Shown piece by piece: positions 1 through 6,233 of a DNA stretch of 6,233 nt. This DNA comes from DAOVRL01 sp023128595 (lineage in GTDB: Bacteria > Planctomycetota > Phycisphaerae > Sedimentisphaerales > Anaerobacaceae), in NCBI GenBank assembly GCA_030628155.1, contig DAOVRL010000216.1:1-6233 (forward strand), read 5' to 3'. The translations under genes and the position numbers were made by a program. Below the pieces are notes generated by a model that was given only the letters and a program-made list of their open reading frames with translations, was not told the DNA's origin and did no database searches. The number at the start of each line of letters is the position of its first letter. Position 1 is the stretch's first letter.

Positions 1-32
1 GAAAATAAATGGCAGCGGAGAGTCCGAAAAAA

Positions 33-75
33 CAAACCCAAAACAAACCCAATTCAAACCCAAACAAACCCAATT
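33..75. repeat. 11-bp tandem repeat cluster A (CAAACCCAAWW)
   Basis: The octamer CAAACCCA starts at 33, 44, 55 and 65, giving spacings of 11, 11 and 10 bases. The units are joined by AAA, ATT or AA spacers. The same unit recurs at 156-186. From memory, unchecked, such strings are common in intergenic DNA of Planctomycetota metagenome genomes. No function can be read from the sequence. Confidence 0.85.
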
Positions 76-155
76 TCCGAAAAGCCAAAAATGAACTTAA
101 ACTTCTATTCGACAAAGGATTATGACAATAAACCCGCTTCCCGGCTCCAGGAAAA

Positions 156-186
156 CAAACCCAATTCAAACCCAATTCAAACCCAA
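156..186. repeat. 11-bp tandem repeat cluster B (CAAACCCAATT)
   Basis: The octamer CAAACCCA starts at 156, 167 and 178, at an exact 11-base period, with ATT between units. It is the same unit as the cluster at 33-75, about 80 bases away. The near-helical period and A-runs could bend DNA, but that is inference. The units are too short and spacerless to be a CRISPR array. Confidence 0.85.
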
Positions 187-352
187 CTTGTCGCGGCGCA
201 GCCCCGAGCGAAGCCGGATCCCCCCGCCCCCCGGCATATTCATCCGCCACGCGCACCTTTTGCCCGCAATTGGAACAGCCAAACTCGATCATGATCCGCC
301 TTTCTCAGCTTTCACAGGGCATCGCTCACGCAACGCTTGCCCCACTGCTTCG

Positions 353-586
353 ATGCCGAAAGATCCAATATCTCTCTCTCAACTCCTCGGGCAGTTCGGC
401 ACCTTGCAAAAGACATTCCGACAACAACTTGAAGTCTTCCACCATCTACGAGAAAAGCATATTATCCGGCGTTCTTCCCGAGAAGCCAACTGCATTTACG
501 ACCCTTTTTTGCCTTTGATTGCAGTGGAAAAACCTTATAATGCTTTGATGACAGCCAACGACGCCCTGAGCGAGTATCTGATATGA
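353..586 (+). CDS. Possible small hypothetical protein (77 aa)
   Basis: I do not recognise this product. The frame is open from 122, but its first part runs through the 11-bp repeats, so the ATG at 353 is the most sensible start if the gene is real. It would give a 77-residue soluble protein with mixed charged and hydrophobic residues and ordinary codon choice. In its favour, its TGA overlaps the ATG of the MpaA-like gene as ATGA, a typical translational-coupling arrangement. Against it, there is no Shine-Dalgarno sequence near 353, no known motif, and a promoter-like pair lies inside it. It could be the surviving C-terminal part of a decayed gene or a chance ORF. Confidence 0.3.
   Translation: MPKDPISLSQLLGQFGTLQKTFRQQLEVFHHLREKHIIRRSSREANCIYDPFLPLIAVEKPYNALMTANDALSEYLI
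515..541 (+). promoter_or_regulatory. Candidate sigma70-type promoter for the MpaA-like gene
   Basis: TTGATT (515-520) and a perfect TATAAT (536-541) are separated by 15 bases. This would start transcription near 548, about 35 bases before the ATG at 583. The spacer is shorter than the ideal 17, and the site lies inside a possible ORF. The very similar pair at 1427-1454 adds some support. Confidence 0.35.
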
Positions 587-1365
587 ACAACAGAAGCTGT
601 GTTATCGTGGCGATTTGTGCACTGGCAGCCGTGCTGGTTCTTGCCGGCTGTCGTGAGCCTACACTCTACCCCGAGTTTGTCACAGTGCCGCATCCCTCAA
701 CGACGGCACTTCTGGGCCAGCACCATATCGTGGGCAGGTCCGTCCGCAACAGCTCGATTATGACCCAGGTATTCGGCCGGGGCCCGGACGTTATCCTCGT
801 AATCGCGACAATCCACGGCAACGAGCCGGCCGGCACGCCGCTCGTCCGAACACTGGCGCAATACATCAGAGAACACCTGGAAATACTGAACGACCGGACC
901 ATCGTGCTCCTGCCCGTGGCCAACCCCGATGGAATGGCGGCAAATACCCGTCATAACGCCAACGGAGTCGATCTCAACCGCAATTTCGCAACCGCCAACC
1001 GTATCAATAGCGAACGCTTCGGCCGCTCCGCACTCTCCGAGCCGGAGGCCCGTGTTATCAAACAGCTCATCGGCCAATACGCGCCCGACCGAATCGTCAC
1101 CATTCACCAACCGCTCGCCTGTATCGACTACGACGGCCCCGCCCGCGCCATCGCCGCGCGAATGGCCCAGTATTGCGATCTGCCCGTCAAAAAGCTCGGC
1201 CCCCGCCCCGGCTCACTCGGCTCATACGCCGGCCTCACGCTCGGCATCCCCATTATCACCTTCGAGATGCGAACAAACGACTCACAACTGCCCACCCAAT
1301 CCCTCTGGCGAAAATACGGCAACACCCTCCTCGCCGCAATCACCTACCCCAACCCACCACAATAA
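583..1365 (+). CDS. MpaA-like zinc carboxypeptidase/amidase (M14 family), predicted lipoprotein
   Basis: This 260-residue protein resembles murein peptide amidase A, the M14-family enzyme that cuts the gamma-D-Glu-mDAP bond of wall peptides. Visible motifs are HGNEPAG at 78-84 (zinc ligands H78 and E81), NPDG at 114-117, Arg123, and GVDLNRNF at 128-135. IHQPLACID at 174-182 supplies the third ligand H175 and matches the PLACI segment I recall from E. coli MpaA. ITFEM at 225-229 places E228 as the catalytic glutamate. The N-terminus has a basic start, a hydrophobic stretch to about residue 20 and a lipobox LAGC with Cys23. It is therefore predicted to be exported and lipidated, unlike the cytoplasmic E. 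coli enzyme. The Shine-Dalgarno is weak and the start overlaps the preceding stop by ATGA. Exact substrate is inferred; a broader succinylglutamate-desuccinylase-like role is possible. Confidence 0.85.
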   Translation: MNNRSCVIVAICALAAVLVLAGCREPTLYPEFVTVPHPSTTALLGQHHIVGRSVRNSSIMTQVFGRGPDVILVIATIHGNEPAGTPLVRTLAQYIREHLEILNDRTIVLLPVANPDGMAANTRHNANGVDLNRNFATANRINSERFGRSALSEPEARVIKQLIGQYAPDRIVTIHQPLACIDYDGPARAIAARMAQYCDLPVKKLGPRPGSLGSYAGLTLGIPIITFEMRTNDSQLPTQSLWRKYGNTLLAAITYPNPPQ

Positions 1366-1426
1366 CAATACCCCGCCCAAAACACCTCTGAAACAACCAA
1401 TATCCCCTCATCCCCCCCTTTTTCCC

Positions 1427-1454
1427 TTGATTCACCCTCGAAAGATATTATAAT
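1427..1454 (+). promoter_or_regulatory. Candidate sigma70-type promoter upstream of uvrB
   Basis: TTGATT (1427-1432) and TATAAT (1449-1454) are separated by 16 bases, with transcription expected near 1461. It matches the 515-541 candidate at both hexamers and in the GCTT that follows TATAAT. It could drive a small ORF or RNA at about 1461-1690 and read on into uvrB. Confidence 0.45.
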
Positions 1455-1496
1455 GCTTGCCATCGCGCAGCAGAAGTGCCGTCACCGCATAGAAAC

Positions 1497-1688
1497 ATGC
1501 ATAATACAAACGGTTCACCGCAAAGCTTGTATGTCCCGCGTTCAACTCAAGCTCAGCCGAGGCCAGCGACTCCTCAGCCTTCCCCAGCCACAGCCCAATC
1601 AGCGATTCAAGTCAAAAAGCATATCTATTGCCCCGACATTATTTTGTATGTCGCTCTTGCACTTGAGTTTCATCCGGTTTCAGCATAG
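1497..1688 (+). CDS. Possible small Pro/Gln/Ala-rich hypothetical protein (63 aa)
   Basis: I do not recognise this product. From the ATG at 1497 the frame gives 63 residues. A Pro/Gln/Ala/Ser-rich, probably disordered stretch (about residues 14-40) is followed by KKH, a lone Cys and a short hydrophobic segment, IILYVALALEF. The ATG lies about 36 bases after the predicted start site of the 1427-1454 promoter. The codons look plausible, but there is no good Shine-Dalgarno and no known domain, and an overlapping frame (1453-1722) is also open. The stretch could instead be a non-coding RNA or gene debris. Confidence 0.25.
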   Translation: MHNTNGSPQSLYVPRSTQAQPRPATPQPSPATAQSAIQVKKHIYCPDIILYVALALEFHPVSA

Positions 1689-1762
1689 AATACGCCCAGA
1701 GAAATGCCGAAACCTGCCATAGATAGTGAACGGCGGACGGTATTACGTGAATTACTTAACAA

Positions 1763-1791
1763 TCTCAGTGCCTTCGTGCCTTGTTGGCGAA
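1763..1791 (+). repeat. Degenerate GTGCCTTnGTGCC-type repeat fragment before uvrB
   Basis: The stretch CTCAGTGCCTTCGTGCCTTG (1764-1783) followed by TTGGCGAAA resembles the units at 4939-4977 and 4979-5015, which read GTG-CCTT-TTGTG-GC-AAA. It lies 11 bases before the uvrB ATG, just as other copies lie directly before the GxxExxY gene and nadC. Similarity is by eye on a short, low-complexity word. Confidence 0.5.
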
Positions 1792-1802
1792 ATAGCAGAA
1801 AA

Positions 1803-3854
<2,052 letters not shown>

Positions 3855-3902
3855 ATATGTTATTTGTGCGTTTTATCCCGACGTTACTTAGGAACAATTA
3901 AG

Positions 3903-4325
3903 ATGTACATCAATGACTATGGAACATGCAAAGAAACACATGTTACACTTCGCATTTATCTCGAAGGTGTGGACCCAGACGAAGTTACAAAACGGCTTGG
4001 GATTAAGCCAACGAAAATCCAAAGAAAAGAGGAAAGCCAAAATATACAAAGTAAGCTCCCCACAGTACCGAAACCAACCGCCTGGTTTCTTTCGTCAAAT
4101 GGACAATGCATCTCGAAAGACTCGCGTAGGCATTTGGATTTTATTTTGGAGCAACTTGTTCCGAAAGCCGATGTCTTGCAGGAACTACAACAACTGGGTT
4201 CCAAGATGGACATTTCGTGTTACTGGCTTTCTAAAGATAGTCATGGGGGGCCAATTATCTCCCCTCATCAAATGCAAAAACTTGTAGGTCTAAACCTTGA
4301 CCTTTGGTATGACATATATTGTTGA
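3903..4325 (+). CDS. DUF4279 family protein
   Basis: This 140-residue soluble protein resembles the DUF4279 family (Pfam PF14106 from memory), whose function is unknown to me. Typical features are VTLRIYLEGVDPDEVTKRLG at 14-33 and a central WFLSS at 61-65. A helix HLDFILEQLVPKADVLQEL follows at 77-95. The C-terminal part has DISCYWLSKDSHGG at 103-116, ISP at 119-121 and LNLDLWYDIY at 130-139. The ATG at 3903 is preferred over a TTG at 3864 because AGGA (3890-3893) sits nine bases before it and homologues as I recall them begin close to this point. It starts 48 bases after uvrB and may be co-transcribed with it. Its codons are AT-richer than uvrB and nadC, suggesting accessory or transferred origin. 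No catalytic residues can be named. Confidence 0.75.
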   Translation: MYINDYGTCKETHVTLRIYLEGVDPDEVTKRLGIKPTKIQRKEESQNIQSKLPTVPKPTAWFLSSNGQCISKDSRRHLDFILEQLVPKADVLQELQQLGSKMDISCYWLSKDSHGGPIISPHQMQKLVGLNLDLWYDIYC

Positions 4326-4328
4326 AGT

Positions 4329-4386
4329 ATCTTTTTGTGATTTTTGTGTCTTTTTGTGGCCAAATAAATATCTTTGTGACTTTTGT
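4329..4386. repeat. T-rich TTGTG-type degenerate repeats, upstream tract
   Basis: One unit at about 4329-4365 reads CTTTTTGTGATTTTTGTG, then TCTTTTTGTGGCCAAA. A second at about 4366-4386 reads ATCTTTGTGACTTTTGT and then breaks off where the non-T-rich part of the direct repeat begins. The same unit type occurs at 4939-5026. In context these look like dispersed repeats associated with the GxxExxY gene. Confidence 0.75.
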
Positions 4387-4540
4387 AATACAATCTTGTA
4401 TCTTCTTGTTTTTTGTGCACGTTTTTTCTATCGGGTGATCACAACGTCTTTATTTTCAAGGTGTTATGAGACTTTTTGGCTGGCCGAACTTTTTGGTTGT
4501 GGCTATGCTGCTCCAGGCCTCTTTGTGGCTAAAAAATGAG
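4382..4540. repeat. Long direct repeat, copy 1 (before the GxxExxY gene)
   Basis: Positions 4382-4517 match 5023-5158 at 132 of 136 bases by hand alignment. The four differences, at 4436, 4438, 4446 and 4500, are all transitions. Similarity continues more loosely through GTGGCTAAAAAATGAG (4525-4540). Inside are a palindrome ATACAA-tc-TTGTAT (4388-4401), GTGATCAC (4435-4442; destroyed in copy 2), and a stem TGGCCGAAC/GTTgTGGCTA (4481-4489 with 4496-4505). The ends are not inverted repeats and no transposase is present. The repeat supplies the leader, and probably the Shine-Dalgarno region, of the following gene. Confidence 0.95.
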
Positions 4541-4541
4541 G
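4538..4541 (+). promoter_or_regulatory. Ribosome-binding site that decides the GxxExxY start
   Basis: GAGG (4538-4541) lies seven bases before the GTG at 4549 and only one base before the TTG at 4543. This favours GTG as the start. It sits at the very end of the direct repeat. Confidence 0.6.
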
Positions 4542-4548
4542 ATTGATT

Positions 4549-4935
4549 GTGCAAAAGCAAGACATAAAGCAATTATGCGACGTGATTCGGGAAGTAAGCT
4601 TTGATATACATCGCTATCTACGGCATGGACATCTCGAAAAAATTTATGTGAATGCTTTGGTACACCGCTTGGAAAAGAGAAGTATTAAGCTTGAACAACA
4701 ACATCCGCTGAGTGTGTATGATGAAGATGGCACATTATTGGGCGATTTCTACGCCGATCTATTTGTCGATGATAGGCTGATTGTAGAGGTCAAAGCCTGC
4801 AAAACGCTCGGCAACGAACATATTGCTCAGCTTCTTGGCTATCTGCGAGCCTCTCAAACTGAACACGGACTCTTAATCAACTTTGGCGCACCCAAACTGG
4901 AAATAAAAAAGTACATATTGAGTACAACTTTATGA
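4549..4935 (+). CDS. GxxExxY family protein (PD-(D/E)XK nuclease-like)
   Basis: From GTG 4549 this is a 128-residue protein of the GxxExxY family (TIGR04256; related to Pfam PDDEXK_3, names from memory). The signature G27-H-L-E30-K-I-Y33 is intact. A nuclease-like core follows: GDFYADLFVDD at 65-75 with D70, then LIVEVKA at 77-83 with E80 and K82, giving a D-(x9)-ExK pattern. IAQLLGYLRA and a C-terminal GLLINFG complete the usual family ending. The residues needed for a metal-dependent nuclease appear present, but activity and substrate are not established to my knowledge. It is flanked by nearly identical ~158-bp direct repeats and T-rich repeats, so it may be cargo of a mobile or duplicated unit. 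A longer start at TTG 4543 is less likely. Confidence 0.88.
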   Translation: MQKQDIKQLCDVIREVSFDIHRYLRHGHLEKIYVNALVHRLEKRSIKLEQQHPLSVYDEDGTLLGDFYADLFVDDRLIVEVKACKTLGNEHIAQLLGYLRASQTEHGLLINFGAPKLEIKKYILSTTL

Positions 4936-4938
4936 TAA

Positions 4939-5026
4939 AATACCTCTTGTGACTTTTGTGCCTTCTTGTGGCTAACCAATTACTTTTGAGGTTCTTGTGC
5001 CTTTTTGTGGCAAATAGTGTACTTTG
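4939..5026. repeat. T-rich TTGTG-type degenerate repeats, downstream tract
   Basis: One complete unit at about 4939-4977 reads CCTCTTGTGACTTTTGTG, then CCTTCTTGTGGCTAA. A second at about 4979-5015 reads TTCTTGTGCCTTTTTGTGGC. A cut-off third, TGTACTTTGT (5017-5026), runs into direct repeat copy 2. These match the tract at 4329-4386 and begin four bases after the GxxExxY stop. Confidence 0.75.
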
Positions 5027-5180
5027 TAATACAATCTTGTATCTTCTTGTTTTTTGTGCACGTTTTTTCTATCGGGCGGTCACAACATCTTTATTTTCAA
5101 GGTGTTATGAGACTTTTTGGCTGGCCGAACTTTTTGGTTGCGGCTATGCTGCTCCAGGTTCTCTGTGGCTGAAAAAATAA
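5023..5180. repeat. Long direct repeat, copy 2 (before nadC)
   Basis: This copy lies 641 bases from copy 1 and matches it at 132 of 136 core bases, then more loosely to 5180 with one single-base indel near 5160. The stem TGGCCGAAC (5122-5130) with GTTgCGGCTA (5137-5146) is kept. The change at 5141 (C here, T in copy 1) faces a G, so both versions can pair. The repeat ends three bases before the end of the AAGG motif of nadC, so it forms the nadC leader. Confidence 0.95.
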
Positions 5181-5193
5181 AGGCAAAACCAAA

Positions 5194-6066
5194 ATGAAAA
5201 GACTTAACATTGCAAAGGCCCGGCCCCTTATCAAAATGGCGATTGAAGAAGACCTTGGTCAGGGTGATATGACAAGCGAGCTCATCTTCAAAGAAGATGC
5301 CGTCGCTAAGACAAACATAATCTCGCGTGAGGAAATAGTCGTATGCGGAATGGACATTGGCAAAGAGATTCTACAGCACTATGACAAGAAGCTCAAACTC
5401 AAGGTCCACGTTGACGACGGCCGGCCCGCCCACGTCGGCTCCAAGCTCGCCACAATCGAAGGCCCTCTGCGCCCTATGCTCAGCGCCGAGCGGGTCTTCC
5501 TCAACTTCCTCCAGAGGCTCAGCGGAATAGCCACAACAACGCGCAAATACGTGTGGGCCATTCACGGCACGAAGGCGAAGATTTACGACACGAGAAAAAC
5601 GATGCCCGGCTGGCGAATCCTCGAAAAGTACGCCGTTCGCTGCGGCGGCGGACACAATCACCGCCTCGGACTCTATGACGGCGTCCTCATCAAGGACAAC
5701 CACCTCGCACAGCTCGGCACAAACTTCGGAGCCAAGCTCAGGAGGATCGTCTCCGAAGCCAGAAAAGTCAAACGCGTCAAATTCGTCGCCGTAGAGGTGG
5801 ACCACGTCGACCACCAGCTAAACCACGTCCTGAGAATCCCCGGCATTGACATTGTGCTGCTGGACAATATGGGCCAGTGGCAGCTCAAGCACGCCGTTGA
5901 GATGAGGGACGAAATGTGCGGCAAGAACAAAAAGCCGCTGCTCGAGGCCTCGGGCAACATAACATTGGACAACGTCTCGGCTGTCGCCCAGTGCGGCATC
6001 GACAGAATCGCCGTCGGCGCAATCACCCATTCCGCCAGGGCCGTGGACATCGGACTCGACAGGTAA
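5194..6066 (+). CDS. nadC: Nicotinate-nucleotide pyrophosphorylase, carboxylating (quinolinate phosphoribosyltransferase)
   Basis: NadC converts quinolinate and PRPP to nicotinate mononucleotide, CO2 and pyrophosphate, the step joining de novo NAD synthesis to the common route in the cytoplasm. The 290 residues match the family length. Visible features are EDLGQGDMTS at 19-28 and ERVFLNFLQRLSGIAT at 99-114. DTRKTMPGWR is at 132-141, where many relatives have TPGLR, and GGGHNHRLGLYDGVLIKDNH is at 151-170. EVD at 201-203 carries the acidic residue E201, with Asp in place of the second Glu of the usual EVE. DIVLLDN at 219-225, EASGNI at 251-256 and IAVGAITHSA at 272-281 form the phosphate-binding end. 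AAGG (5180-5183) precedes the ATG by ten bases. No nadA or nadB is in the window. The gene looks intact and GC-richer than the preceding accessory region. Confidence 0.97.
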   Translation: MKRLNIAKARPLIKMAIEEDLGQGDMTSELIFKEDAVAKTNIISREEIVVCGMDIGKEILQHYDKKLKLKVHVDDGRPAHVGSKLATIEGPLRPMLSAERVFLNFLQRLSGIATTTRKYVWAIHGTKAKIYDTRKTMPGWRILEKYAVRCGGGHNHRLGLYDGVLIKDNHLAQLGTNFGAKLRRIVSEARKVKRVKFVAVEVDHVDHQLNHVLRIPGIDIVLLDNMGQWQLKHAVEMRDEMCGKNKKPLLEASGNITLDNVSAVAQCGIDRIAVGAITHSARAVDIGLDR

Positions 6067-6155
6067 CCTATTACTACAACGCTACTTACGCTGTAAAAAT
6101 TGGCTCTATGTGTCCAAAAATCATATACCAAGCTGCGTTTATCGCCTTTAGGCTA

Positions 6156-6191
6156 CCAGCAGGCAAAAGGCCAACCCCGAGGCCCTGCTGG
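6156..6191 (+). repeat. Inverted repeat / hairpin downstream of nadC
   Basis: CCAGCAGG (6156-6163) pairs perfectly with CCTGCTGG (6184-6191). An inner GCC (6170-6172) can pair with GGC (6181-6183), with CAAAAG bulged and an 8-base loop. No clear U-run follows, so it is not a typical rho-independent terminator, though it lies about 90 bases after the nadC stop. CTGCTGGC recurs at 6185-6192 and 6198-6205, so the left arm could pair with either. Confidence 0.5.
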
Positions 6192-6233
6192 CTTGTTCTG
6201 CTGGCAGCTAACAAAGCGCAAAACGCAAATTCA

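Larger units (their letters stand above)
1..582. other. Leader region without a secure gene
   Basis: The first 582 bases contain no gene I can identify with confidence. They hold two clusters of an 11-bp repeat (33-75 and 156-186) and a C-rich stretch around 200-260. After these come a possible small ORF (353-586) and a promoter-like pair (515-541) before the MpaA-like gene. Open frames through the repeats (91-294 and the first half of 122-586) translate into low-complexity Asn/Pro/Gln/Lys strings. That is expected from the repeats and is not evidence of a protein. Confidence 0.6.
1366..1802. other. 437-bp gap before uvrB: promoter, possible small ORF or RNA, repeat fragment
   Basis: No clear rho-independent terminator follows the MpaA-like gene. 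The gap holds a promoter-like pair (1427-1454) and a possible small ORF (1497-1688). Three inverted repeats are visible: AGCTTG 1524-1529 with CAAGCT 1548-1553, AACTCAAG 1544-1551 with CTTGAGTT 1662-1669, and GACAT 1635-1639 with ATGTC 1648-1652. A degenerate TTGTG-type repeat lies at 1763-1791. I found no tRNA-like or other known RNA signature. The uvrB frame is open back to 1704, but that extension is unlike the UvrB family. Confidence 0.5.

Noticed and set aside
33..186. CRISPR array
   Set aside because: The repeat unit is 11 bp with no unique spacers and no cas genes in the window.
929..1453. Long Pro/Ser/Thr-rich open frame overlapping the MpaA-like gene
   Set aside because: Shadow of the C-rich peptidase gene in another frame; no domain, and the true frame has all M14 motifs.
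1704..1802. In-frame N-terminal extension of uvrB from an ATG at 1704
   Set aside because: The 33 extra residues resemble nothing in UvrB and are encoded partly by a repeat fragment. MAIFKLNNDFKPAGDQP at 1803 is the family start.
1366..1802. tRNA or known structured RNA in the gap before uvrB
   Set aside because: No T-loop GGTTCRA consensus with matching acceptor arm, and no tmRNA or 6S-like closing pattern could be found by eye.
3864..3902. TTG start extending the DUF4279 protein by 13 residues
   Set aside because: No Shine-Dalgarno before the TTG, whereas AGGA at 3890-3893 is well placed for the ATG at 3903.
4297..4539. Open frame through direct repeat copy 1, and its twin at 4956-5180
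   Set aside because: The Cys/Phe/Leu-rich translations come from T-rich repeat DNA, the two frames lack a shared start, and the first overlaps the DUF4279 gene. Two of the four differences are synonymous, but four sites are too few to argue for coding.
4382..5180. Integron cassette with attC sites
   Set aside because: The repeats flank one gene as in a cassette, but I could not find the paired GTTRRRY/RYYYAAC core sites at their ends, and no integrase is present.
4329..5180. Insertion sequence
   Set aside because: No transposase, no terminal inverted repeats and no clear target duplication were found.
6067..6233. Start of another gene after nadC
   Set aside because: No start codon with a Shine-Dalgarno and a continuing frame to the window end stood out; only the hairpin at 6156-6191 is supportable.

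Overview
The window looks like bacterial chromosome from an uncultured-type genome. It holds three recognisable genes on the + strand: an MpaA-like zinc peptidase with a lipoprotein signal, uvrB, and nadC. An AT-richer accessory stretch sits between uvrB and nadC. I lean towards Planctomycetota (Phycisphaerae-like). This rests on the 11-bp CAAACCCAATT tandem repeats, the degenerate T-rich TTGTG-type repeats next to a GxxExxY gene, and the style of the proteins. It is recollection and inference; no rRNA or marker phylogeny is available here.

Layout. Positions 1-582 carry two clusters of 11-bp repeats and then a doubtful small ORF (353-586) whose stop overlaps the next start by ATGA. Positions 583-1365 encode the MpaA-like lipoprotein. 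Positions 1366-1802 form a 437-bp gap with a good-looking promoter (1427-1454), a possible 63-residue Pro/Gln-rich ORF (1497-1688), some inverted repeats and one degenerate TTGTG-type repeat just before uvrB. Positions 1803-3854 are a complete uvrB. Positions 3903-4325 encode a DUF4279-type protein. Positions 4329-5180 form a nested repeat region: two T-rich repeat tracts, and two ~158-bp direct repeats, nearly identical over a 136-bp core, with a GxxExxY (PD-(D/E)XK-like) gene between them. Positions 5194-6066 are a complete nadC, whose ribosome-binding site lies directly after the second direct repeat. Positions 6067-6233 hold a hairpin and no gene I can support.

The genes do not form one pathway. 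UvrB (nucleotide excision repair), NadC (NAD synthesis) and the MpaA-like protein (cell-wall peptide turnover) are housekeeping functions. The DUF4279 and GxxExxY genes look like accessory cargo. The most notable structure is the repeat-flanked GxxExxY unit (period 641 bp): the same repeat forms the leader of both the GxxExxY gene and nadC, and appears to interrupt a T-rich repeat unit. This could be a mobile or duplicated cassette.
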